The notes beneath the pieces were generated by a model. It saw only the letters and a list, made by a program, of their open reading frames with translations, was not told where the DNA came from and made no database searches. The translations under genes and the position numbers were made by a program. A stretch of DNA of 64,000 bases from Ruminococcus sp. GTDB lineage: Bacteria; Bacillota; Clostridia; Oscillospirales; Ruminococcaceae. Shown here piece after piece: positions 7,426 through 15,500 of this stretch; positions within the stretch are counted from its first letter, which is position 1; the number at the start of each line of letters is the position of its first letter. Where the stretch lies: NCBI GenBank assembly GCA_017460665.1, contig JAFUAO010000061.1, positions 25,748-89,747 of the forward strand. The letters are read 5' to 3'.

Positions 7426-8181
7426 TTATCTCAGCTTGGAATAGTCCTCTTCGGAAACAGCCTCACACCACTCCGTACTGCCGTCCTCACCGGGGATCTC
7501 AAGAGCAAGATGTGAGAACCACGAATCGGGCGCTGCCCCGTGCCAGTGCTTGACCTCGGCGGGGATATTGATGGCCGTACCGGGCGTGAGCTCGACTGCC
7601 TCCTTGCCCCACTCCTGATAATACCCACGTCCGCCGACACAGATCAGCATCTGACCGCCGCCGCTCTTAGCGTGGTGGATATGCCAATTATTACGGCAGG
7701 CAGGTTCAAAGGTAACATTGAAGATAGGCACTTGCTCTGTTGAGACAGGTGCAAGATAACTCTGCCCGACAAAGTAGTCGCCATAGGGGTTCGGCTCGCC
7801 AATGGGGAAGAATATCTCGTTCTGATACCTGTCCTTTTCGGTTAGGACGGGTGTCTCTTCGTTCCAGATGTCCTTTGCAAGTCTGAAGACCGCCCAGCCC
7901 TTTGGCCAGCCGACATACATAGTGGCGTGGGTAATAATGGCTGCGATCTCCTCCTTGGTGACGCCGTGCGTCTTTGCGTTCTGCAAATGATAGGCAAGGG
8001 AGCTGTCCGTGATGCCCGAAGCCATAAGCGACACAACAGTTATTATGCACTTAGTCTTCACGTCTATTGCCTGTTCGTTCCATACCTCGCCGAACAGCAC
8101 ATTGTCATTGAGATGTGCAAACATCGGCGAAAAATCACCGAGCTGGTCTCTGCCAGCGGTCTGTACGATCTTTTCACTCAT
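7426..8181 (-). CDS. Carboxymuconolactone decarboxylase-cupin fusion protein
   Basis: A 251-residue two-domain protein. Residues ~1-115 are a carboxymuconolactone decarboxylase (AhpD-like) domain, with TKCIITVVSLMASG, AYHLQNAKTHGVTKEEI and ITHATMYVGWPKGW. Residues ~140-245 are a cupin with metal ligands in NNWHIHHAKSGGGQ and PAEVKHWHGAAPDS. This fusion is common in redox operons of gut Firmicutes and Bacteroidetes; its substrate is not established. I placed the start at 8181, where CGGAGGG lies eight bases upstream. A longer frame to 8400 runs through the broken flavodoxin and is not credible. Confidence 0.88.
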   Translation of the reverse strand: MSEKIVQTAGRDQLGDFSPMFAHLNDNVLFGEVWNEQAIDVKTKCIITVVSLMASGITDSSLAYHLQNAKTHGVTKEEIAAIITHATMYVGWPKGWAVFRLAKDIWNEETPVLTEKDRYQNEIFFPIGEPNPYGDYFVGQSYLAPVSTEQVPIFNVTFEPACRNNWHIHHAKSGGGQMLICVGGRGYYQEWGKEAVELTPGTAINIPAEVKHWHGAAPDSWFSHLALEIPGEDGSTEWCEAVSEEDYSKLR

Positions 8182-8245
8182 AATAAATCCCTCCGTTATA
8201 TTAGCGAGAATGTGACACTCACATTTCCATCGCCAAGAAATGATC

Positions 8246-8669
8246 TCAATTCGTCCTGTGTGATATTGTCGATATGTCTGCTTTTTCCAAATGGAGTGAA
8301 TTGTACCACCCCTCCACGTCGTCCATTGAAGCTGTTGCTGCAAACCTTCTGCCGGCAAGCTGATCACTGATCGGCACAAGGTCAGCGATATTCTTCTCAC
8401 TCGTAGCGATACCGCTGCTTGCAGAGGTGCAGAACGGTATCACTGTTTTATCAGAGAAGTCATAGCTTTCAAGAAAAGTTACCATTCAGATCTTCCTCCG
8501 TAGGCTGTGCAAGCAGGAAATCCTGCAAATTACAAATATCTTGTATCGTATAGGAAACTGCCTCTGCCTGAGCATTTTCTATCTCTGCTGATCGTACCGA
8601 AGCATTTCCGCTCAGAAATACCGTCAGTGCAGTCATACCCGCCATCAATACAGAGATCATCTTATTCAT
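8246..8669 (-). pseudogene. Secreted dockerin-flavodoxin protein, disrupted by deletion
   Basis: Two frames are remnants of one gene. From 8669 a signal peptide (MNKMISVLMAGMTALTVFLS) leads to YTIQDICNLQDFLLAQPT, which resembles one dockerin half, and stops at 8469. From 8485 another frame encodes a flavodoxin C-terminus: FLESYDFSDKTVIPFCTSAS, then SGIATSEKNIADLVP. They meet at about 8470-8485 out of frame, so the flavodoxin FMN loop and the rest of the dockerin are gone. A third frame near 8200-8260 gives ITQDELRSFLGDGNVSVTF, a possible tail of yet another lost protein. Confidence 0.65.
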
Positions 8670-8709
8670 ACGATCACTTCCTTAAACAGTGCGATCGAAA
8701 AAGAAACAG

Positions 8710-9642
8710 TTACTTCATTTCCTTTTCCCACATACGGATAACATTCAGTCCGAGACTGTCTGAAACGCTTTCAAGCTCCGATACATCAGCAGCAGTCAGT
8801 GTGATATTCGCCGCTTTTACAGCGTCCTCCACATGGCTGACCTTTGTGACACCGATGATCGGCAGCGTACCCTTTGCGATAGCCCACGCAACAGGAATTT
8901 GTGCGATACCGACGCCGTACTTGTCTGCTATCTTGCCAAGGGTGCTGTTCAGTATCTCCAGCTTGTCGAGAACAGGGTCGTATGTTGCTGCCCTTGCCGA
9001 GCCTGCGGGCATGGGGTGAGCGGTGTCATATTTGCCCGAGAGTGCGCCCTGTTCAAGTACCATATATGAGAAGAATGTGATTCCGTTTTCCTTGCAGTAG
9101 TCAAGAATGCCAGACTCCTCCGAGGAACGGTTGATAAGGCTGTAATGGTTCTGTACCGCCGAGAGCTTCAAGCCGTGCGCCTGCAATATCTCGTTCGCCT
9201 GCCTGATCTCCGCAAGATCATGATTTGAAACTCCTATCAGCGGAGCATTGTCTTTCCCCTCAAAATACTTTGCAAGCTCTGTGATCCACTTGGGAGCGTA
9301 CCAGACATTGTGTATCCAGTAAATATCAAAGCGGTCAAGCTCCATTAGACCGAGCTGCATTTCTATCATGTCCTGCATAGCTGTCGGTGACGAACTTGCG
9401 CACTGGGGCGTGAACTTATCCGAGATCAGATAGCTGTCTCTCGGCAGCTCCTTGACAAAGCCTGCAAGCACCTTTTCGGAAGTACCCATACCGTAGGCGT
9501 AAGCAGTATCCCACAGGTTTAAGCCGTTCTCCATTGCCTTGTCAAAGATCGGACGGAGCGTATCTGCTGTCGGGCTTCCGCCGAATGTTCCGTCATTTCC
9601 CCAAGCCCACGCACCAAGGGCGATCTTCGGTAAATTAGTCAT
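8710..9642 (-). CDS. Aldo/keto reductase
   Basis: A 310-residue aldo/keto reductase (TIM barrel, NADPH). NGLNLWDTAYAYGMGTSEKV carries the catalytic Asp and Tyr; the catalytic Lys is in YLISDKF and the His in FDIYWIHNVWYAP. The C-terminal NADP site includes PIIGVTKVSHVEDAVKAAN. The start at 9642 has AGGAGG nine bases upstream; the longer frame to 9762 overlaps the neighbouring reductase and lacks a site. It is the second of two adjacent, divergent-sequence reductases downstream of a TetR gene. Substrate unknown; such pairs commonly detoxify reactive carbonyls. Confidence 0.93.
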   Translation of the reverse strand: MTNLPKIALGAWAWGNDGTFGGSPTADTLRPIFDKAMENGLNLWDTAYAYGMGTSEKVLAGFVKELPRDSYLISDKFTPQCASSSPTAMQDMIEMQLGLMELDRFDIYWIHNVWYAPKWITELAKYFEGKDNAPLIGVSNHDLAEIRQANEILQAHGLKLSAVQNHYSLINRSSEESGILDYCKENGITFFSYMVLEQGALSGKYDTAHPMPAGSARAATYDPVLDKLEILNSTLGKIADKYGVGIAQIPVAWAIAKGTLPIIGVTKVSHVEDAVKAANITLTAADVSELESVSDSLGLNVIRMWEKEMK

Positions 9643-9655
9643 AGTATTATCCTCC

Positions 9656-10693
9656 TTATATTTTCTGATTGCCGGTACCCCAGACGTGCTTTTCGTCCTT
9701 GTTGGCAGGCTTGTTCTGTGCCATAACGCCTGCCAGCGCATGAGGTACATAGGGTTCTTCAAGATAGGTTATTTCATCTTTTGTAAGTTCAAGTTCAACA
9801 GCCTTTGCTGCACCCTCGATGTGGTGGAGTTTCGTCGCACCGACTACGGGAGCTGATACCTTCGTCAGCAACCACGCAAGGCTCACCTCCGTCATGGAAA
9901 CGCCGTGCTTTTCGGCGATCTCAGCCACACGCTTGATGATCACATCGTCCTGCTCCTTTGTGGCGTCGTACTTGAATTTTGCGTAGCTGTCCTCCTCGGC
10001 ACGTTTGGAAGTCTCGCCGGGGAGACTGGCAAGTCTGCCGCTTGCAAGTGCGCTGTATGGCGTCATTGCGATGTTGTCTTCAGCGCAGAGCATCGCCATT
10101 TCACGCTCTTCCTCACGGAAGATCAGATTGTAATGCCCCTGAACGCTCACAAATTTCGCAAAGCCCTCACTCTCGGCAAGGGCATTCGCTTTTGCAAGCT
10201 GCCACGCATAGCAGTTATAAATGCCGATATATCTTGCTTTGCCAGCCTTAACTATCCTGTTCAGACCGTCCATAATATCATAAACAGGTGTGTTCCAGTC
10301 CCACATATGATAGATATAAAGATCAACATGATCCATTCCGAGATTTTCAAGGCTCTTGTTTATCATGCGCTCGATGTGCTGTTGACCACTGATCCCTGCT
10401 TCAATATCCGCAGGAGTTCTCGGCAGGAATTTCGTTGCAACTACCACTTCATCACGCTTTGCAAAGTCACGCAGAGCCCTGCCCACATATTGCTCGCTTG
10501 TGCCCGACTGATAACCGATCGCAGTATCATAAAAGTTGACACCAAGATCAAGCCCACGCCTGATGATCTCACGGGACTGTTCTTCGTCTATCGTCCATGA
10601 GTGCTGGCCGTTTGCCGCATCTCCGAAACCCATACAGCCCATACAGATACGGGACACGTTCAGGTCAGAATTGCCGAGTTTTGTGTATTTCAT
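9656..10693 (-). CDS. Aldo/keto reductase
   Basis: A 345-residue aldo/keto reductase. It starts MKYTKLGNSDLNVSRICMGC, the typical beta-hairpin opening. The catalytic Asp/Tyr are in GVNFYDTAIGYQSGTSEQYV, the Lys in VVATKFLP and the His in VDLYIYHMWDW. Its ATG overlaps the TetR stop codon (ATGA), so the two genes are translationally coupled. The TetR regulator therefore most likely controls this enzyme and the second reductase 13 bases downstream. GGGAGGCG serves as ribosome binding site. The exact substrate cannot be deduced. Confidence 0.94.
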   Translation of the reverse strand: MKYTKLGNSDLNVSRICMGCMGFGDAANGQHSWTIDEEQSREIIRRGLDLGVNFYDTAIGYQSGTSEQYVGRALRDFAKRDEVVVATKFLPRTPADIEAGISGQQHIERMINKSLENLGMDHVDLYIYHMWDWNTPVYDIMDGLNRIVKAGKARYIGIYNCYAWQLAKANALAESEGFAKFVSVQGHYNLIFREEEREMAMLCAEDNIAMTPYSALASGRLASLPGETSKRAEEDSYAKFKYDATKEQDDVIIKRVAEIAEKHGVSMTEVSLAWLLTKVSAPVVGATKLHHIEGAAKAVELELTKDEITYLEEPYVPHALAGVMAQNKPANKDEKHVWGTGNQKI

Positions 10694-11310
10694 ATCGCGC
10701 CTCCCAAAAGCTGGATAACACATTGATAAATGATCTCATAAATGCTGTGCAGTCTGAACTGTATATTTGCCTCTTTCATAGCGTTCAGTTGTTTTTCCGT
10801 TGCGACCGTGTACGGATATACGCCGAATAGGAACGGGAAAAAAACGAAGATAAAACGCTCTCTGTCAATATGGGGGAAGAACTTGTCAAGGCAGGCTCGC
10901 ACAGCACTCAGCGAAGCGTTGTATGCGACCTTGAACTCCTTCAGCCGTTCGGGGCGGGAATGCTCCTCCATATCGTAGTGATTCATGGCAAGCAGTTTCA
11001 GGAGCTGTTCACGCTTTTCAAGGGAATGTGCGAGAGCCGCTGCAAAAACCTCGGCTGTCATCGTTTCATTCTCCGATGACAATGCACTCACCTCTGCCGC
11101 CCACAGCTCATATTCACGCTGCATAAGAGCGAGGAAGATCTCCTCTTTAGTCTGAAAATAGTTGTATATCGACGGTCTTGAAAAGCTGGTCTCCACGCTG
11201 ATCTCTTTGAGAGTTATTTCTTTGAAGCTCATGGTCTGATAGAGCTTTTCGCAGGCGTTTATTATCTCCTCTCGGCGTGAAGCTGTCAGTTCGGGTGAAC
11301 CTTTTGGCAT
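10690..11310 (-). CDS. TetR-family transcriptional regulator
   Basis: A 206-residue TetR repressor. The N-terminal helix-turn-helix reads FKEITLKEISVETSFSRPSI followed by YNYFQTKEEIFLAL. The C-terminal domain has a Phe-rich FVFFPFLFGVYPY segment, probably a hydrophobic ligand pocket. Its start overlaps the stop of a 48-codon flavin reductase remnant (TAATG) and its stop overlaps the downstream aldo/keto reductase. Two TGAC-N5-GTCA palindromes flank the -10 box of the only promoter upstream, consistent with autoregulation of the whole operon. Confidence 0.92.
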   Translation of the reverse strand: MPKGSPELTASRREEIINACEKLYQTMSFKEITLKEISVETSFSRPSIYNYFQTKEEIFLALMQREYELWAAEVSALSSENETMTAEVFAAALAHSLEKREQLLKLLAMNHYDMEEHSRPERLKEFKVAYNASLSAVRACLDKFFPHIDRERFIFVFFPFLFGVYPYTVATEKQLNAMKEANIQFRLHSIYEIIYQCVIQLLGGAI

Positions 11311-11456
11311 TATTTCGCCTCCTTCAAGCTAAGGCACTTTACAATGATCCCGATATGTGCCGCCAGCGTCCATGTAGATTTATCGCCGTTCATCGTGCTG
11401 ATCACAGTCACTGACGTAGGGTAGAGTGCCAGCTTTGTATCGATGTATTTCTTCAT
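11310..11456 (-). pseudogene. Flavin reductase, truncated first gene of the TetR operon
   Basis: A 48-codon frame. MKKYIDTKLALYPTSVTVIS and TWTLAAHIGII match the opening of flavin reductase-domain proteins, which run to about 200 residues. After HIGII only ten unrelated residues follow before TAA. The gene keeps its promoter, a ribosome binding site (GAGGAG) and the overlapping TetR start, so a precise internal deletion left the leader position intact. It may now serve only to couple translation to tetR. Confidence 0.65.
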
Positions 11457-11480
11457 ACAGATCACTCCTCAGCAGTATTC

Positions 11481-11530
11481 TGACATTGTGTCATTACTAA
11501 TATTATAGCGCTATTCTGACGCGATGTCAA
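11481..11530 (-). promoter_or_regulatory. Promoter of the TetR operon with two palindromic operators
   Basis: On the minus strand TTGACA (11525-11530) and TATAAT (11502-11507) are 17 bp apart. TGACA-TTG-TGTCA (11481-11493) and TGAC-GCGAT-GTCA (11517-11529) lie on either side of the -10 box with centres 36 bp apart, so a bound TetR dimer pair would block initiation. Confidence 0.8.
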
Positions 11531-11650
11531 TACCAAATAAAGATTTTTTGATCTTAGGCGTTATCCATAAGAAACGAGCTCTGTTTTGTTGTATATTGCA
11601 CAAAGGGATAGTTGTTAAGGTGCTGGCTGCGGTACGGCTCCTCACACTAA

Positions 11651-11684
11651 AAAAGCTGATACCCACACATAGGTATCAGCTTTT
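11651..11684. terminator. Hairpin terminator after the ComEA-like gene
   Basis: AAAAGCTGATACC and GGTATCAGCTTTT form a 13-bp perfect stem around an 8-base loop, with T-runs on either strand. It abuts the stop codon of the minus-strand gene. Confidence 0.85.
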
Positions 11685-12412
11685 CATTCCTGTGGACAGA
11701 CTGTCACATAACCGATGATCTCGGCGACCTGATCCTGCTCCAGCTCTTCCACATAGAGTAGCTCATAACAATGGGAGAACCCGTGGATAGCCTCCCTGAG
11801 CGACAAAATGCTCTGGGCGATGTCCTCGGTCACATATGGCAGGAGCTCAAGCTGCCATTGCTCCGCTGTGTTCAGGTCGATAGGAGCTATGTCCTCAATG
11901 GTGAGCTCCGGCTCTTCTTCCGGCTCCTCGTAGGGGATCTCCTCCTCTTCATAGATCGGCTCAGGATCAGGCGGAGGCTCTTCGGTCGGCGGCTCAGTTG
12001 GCGGAAGGGTGGTGGGCTCCTCGTACACGGGGTCCGTCACATAGATGTAGGACCTCAGCCCGTCAAATATCCCCTGTCCGATGCCGTTTACGTCCATGAG
12101 CTCCTCTATATTGCGGAATTGCCCGACGCTGGCACGGTAATCGACTATCCGCTGTGCAAGGCTCTGACCGATCCCAGGGAGGAGCTGGAGCTCCTCGGCT
12201 GTTGCAAGGTTCAGTTCCAGAAGGAGCGGCTCGGTGGGCGCAGGCTCTGCCTCAGTGCTGACAGGCTCGGTGGTGTCGGAGCCCTCCAGCTTTTCGATAA
12301 CGATAGGATCCCTATGCTTCCTGTCGTGGCGCTCGATCACAAAGGCTCCAACGGCGCTGCTAAAGAAGATCAGTGCTGCCAAAGCTGTGAGAAGCGTATC
12401 CTTGGTTTTCAT
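11684..12412 (-). CDS. Membrane-anchored ComEA-like protein with two helix-hairpin-helix domains
   Basis: A 242-residue protein with an N-terminal membrane anchor (DTLLTALAALIFFSSAVGAF). A ComEA-type helix-hairpin-helix DNA-binding domain follows: NLATAEELQLLPGIGQSLAQ, IVDYR, then IEELMDVNGIGQG. After a Pro/Glu-rich linker of about 55 residues a second, degenerate copy appears (DLNTAEQWQLELLPYVTEDI). ComEA binds incoming DNA in competence, but a C-terminal second copy and acidic linker are unusual. There is no comEC next to it. I chose the ATG at 12412, preceded by AAGGGG. Either a DNA-uptake component or an envelope protein using HhH domains for something else. Confidence 0.8.
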   Translation of the reverse strand: MKTKDTLLTALAALIFFSSAVGAFVIERHDRKHRDPIVIEKLEGSDTTEPVSTEAEPAPTEPLLLELNLATAEELQLLPGIGQSLAQRIVDYRASVGQFRNIEELMDVNGIGQGIFDGLRSYIYVTDPVYEEPTTLPPTEPPTEEPPPDPEPIYEEEEIPYEEPEEEPELTIEDIAPIDLNTAEQWQLELLPYVTEDIAQSILSLREAIHGFSHCYELLYVEELEQDQVAEIIGYVTVCPQE

Positions 12413-12443
12413 AAAGCAGTCCCCTTTCCACCTTGATAACACT

Positions 12444-12472
12444 ATTATAGCATAGTTTTTGTCGAAATGCAA
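12444..12472 (-). promoter_or_regulatory. Promoter of the ComEA-like gene
   Basis: Minus-strand TTGCAT (12467-12472), 17 bp, TATAAT (12444-12449). Confidence 0.75.
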
Positions 12473-12496
12473 TAGTTTTTGGTAAAAATTAACAAA

Positions 12497-12536
12497 CCAC
12501 CGGCGATCCTTCTGGGGAAAGCCGGTGGCCTTTTTT
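12497..12536. terminator. Hairpin downstream of the pectinase gene
   Basis: CCACCGGC and GCCGGTGG pair around a 16-base loop. The T6 run is on the plus strand, while on the minus strand, where the gene ends, only a TTTG...TTTTT stretch follows, so termination may be bidirectional but is weaker in the useful direction. Confidence 0.6.
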
Positions 12537-12539
12537 CAT

Positions 12540-15500
12540 TTATCCATGGAGCGCATTGAGCTGGTCCTGGGTCACAGGCAGGATATCCGGATCCAGCAGC
12601 TTTGCGTCGATCATCTGGACTGCCAGAGCGTCTATGCCGGTAACGCCGCTGGTGCCGTTGTCAACGATATCTGCGTTGGCCATGCCCTGTTCTGTAAGGG
12701 CGTATTTTGCCGGAAGAGCAGCATACTGGAGGATAGCGACTGCGTCTGTGAGATCAACCTTTCCGTCGCAGTTTGCGTCTCCCATTATCGCAGAGCCGGG
12801 CTCTGTGCTGGGAGCTGTGGTAACAGGCACTGTTGTGACAGGTGCGGTGGTGGTCGTTGTAGTTACAGGAGCTGTCGTTGTGGTAACTATGATCTCCTGC
12901 TCCTTAACGAAAACAGTGTACTGCATAACTCCGCTGGACTGTCCGTTCGTCCCGAGAGTCACCCTGTCGCCGGAATTTACATTCAGAGCGTAAACATCGA
13001 AGCTCCTGTCGGCTGTACCGTCGTTGAAGATTACAGACTCGCCGGTAGCTGTATAGCTGCCCAGCCACGAAGGGAGAGCCGTGACACGGCTGTCGATCGC
13101 AACATAGACAGTTGCGAACGTACCGGCTGTAAAGGCGGCCAGATCCTCTGTGCTGTTCTTTGAGTCGCAGGCTGTGATGATACGCTCGGCACCGGTCAGA
13201 GCGACGGGAAGTATGCCGTAGGTGAAGTCACGGTCGCCAAAGACCTTGTCTCCGGCCTGTGCGTTCTCTGCGATAGACCAGTCTGCGGAGTTCTCGCCGT
13301 CGTAGACCACAAGGTCCTTAGCGATGATGCCGCTTATGGGAAGTGTGACAGGAATGAGCTGCCAGTCCTGACAGTTGAAACCGTTCACTGTCCACTGCTG
13401 TACGTTTGCGCCGTAGTCCATGCTGCCGTTCTCGATCTCTACAGCGGACTTGTCTCCGGAGATCTTGGTGAGGATCTTGTAGGAGCCGTCGCTGTTCTGC
13501 ACGAATTTGAATTGCTGATTATCGCCGTTATTTGGCTGATACAGGTCGATATTAGTGCCGTCGTCAGCCTTTTTGCCTGCAACGTCCAGCACGAAGCTGC
13601 TGCCTCCTGCCAGTGCAGAATAGATGTAGTAGTAGCCGTCGCCGGCGGACATGAGCTTCCAGGTATTCCACTCGCCGGCACCGTTAGTTCCGCTGCCGTT
13701 GTTCTCCCACTGCTGGATATTGGAGCTGTTGGCTGCATTTCCGTCTGTAACTTCCATGTAAAGGCCGCTGTTAACGTTCTTGAACATGAACAGTGCGCCG
13801 TCAGTGAACTCTGCCGCAGTATTCCCGGAGGAAGAGGAACCGCCGTTGTAGGTCTTCTTCTGGTCCATTCGTCCTGAGTACTCCTTACACTCAGTCTTAG
13901 CCTGATCAGCGGTCTGAGGTGTGTAGCTGTACATATTCAAGTCGAAGTTGTCGTAGGCGTCTCCGCCGGACTTCTGGTTTGCGATAGAGGCGCTGGTATT
14001 TCTTGAGGTCACGATAGCGTATGCCAGAGCGCTGCCCATGGTGCAGCCGTCGAACTTATCGTTATAGGACTTGATCGTTCCTGAGTAGGCGTCTGAGCCC
14101 ATTGCCTCTGCTGCTAAGGGCTTGTAGGTGCCCTCGAAGTAATTGGCCTCAGAGAAGATCTTGGAGTTGTAGGAGGCTCCCAGACCGTACTGCTTGTTAG
14201 TTGTGAAGTAGTTATTGTAGCTGTGGATATGTGCGTTCCTTGCACGGGGGTTTCTAGACTCTGTATTGCAGAACCAGTTGTGGTGGTATGTGATGTAGTC
14301 CTGGAACTGAGTGGGACCGCCGCCTACCAGAGAGGTCTTGTGGCAGTTGATGTAGTAGTTGTAGGAAACAGTGATATACTCAGACCACTTGATGTCTGTT
14401 GAGCCGTCGCCGTCCGCCTTGTCATCATCAACTGTACCGTTTCCGGCGTAGGCGTTGTAGCCCTTCTCGATAGTGTTGTTGTGTACCCACATATGTGTGG
14501 ACTTGTTGGAGGAGTCTCCGGTCATGGAGATGCCGTCATCGGGATACTGTCCCAGCCAGAGGTTCCTTACCTCACAGCTAGTGCAGCGCTTCATCTCGAA
14601 GCCCCATTTGTTGAGGTCAGCGTTATAGCCGATACCCTCGATAGTCACGTTCTCGCCGTACTGGAGGTAGAGCATACTTGAGCCGTCGTTCTGCTTGCCG
14701 TCGTTGGCCTTAGCACCGCTGGGAACGTCGATAGTCCCTATGAAGCGGAAGCATACGTTGCTGGGCTTTGCGCTGTAGAAGATGTTGTAAAGGCCGGTCT
14801 TTCCGCCGTAAGAGATAGTGTCCTTGTTGGAGTTGGTAACATAGATCACGGTAACGCCTGATTTGAGCGTACCGTCGTCCTTATAGGCGCCTACGCCTGA
14901 TGTGTAGTTGTAGTGAGCATAGCCGCTGCGGTCGAACTTCATGGTAGTGATCTCGCAGGTTGCTGAGCCGGAGGAGCCCTCTAACTTCAGAGTATAGAAG
15001 GTATTCCCCTTCAGACCGGGAATGTCTACACGGTTGCTGCGGATCAGCTCTGAGTCGACTTCTGTAAAGGAGGAGCTGCCTGACTGGGCGTAGCTGACCT
15101 TGACATTGCTGCCAATCTTTGAGCTGTCCCACTCAGCGAAGGCCTCCTCGTACCAGCCGCCGCAGAGAGTTATCGCACCGTCGGCGGCTCCTGTGGAGCC
15201 GGAGGAGCTTGATCCGGTGGAGGCTGACTCGGCAAGATAGGTGGGGGTCCAGTTTTTCATATAGTCTGTGAGCTTGATGCCCTCGGCATCGGAGGCTGAG
15301 AGGGTGTGGCCTTTTCTGGAGGAAAGACTCACTGCTGTGCCGTTTGCCAGCTTTGTGCCGTACTCCTTGAATCCGGCAACGTTCTCGGGCTGCACGCCGC
15401 TCATGGAGTACCAGCCTGCTGCGTCGATACAGTCGGCGCTCTCAAGGGTGGTATTCACGAACATGACCTTGGCCGTGTCACGCCAGGGGCGTCCCAGATA

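Noticed and set aside
7426-8400. Long N-terminal form of the decarboxylase-cupin protein
   Set aside because: Residues before 8181 have no family resemblance and overlap the flavodoxin remnant; the ribosome binding site is at 8181.
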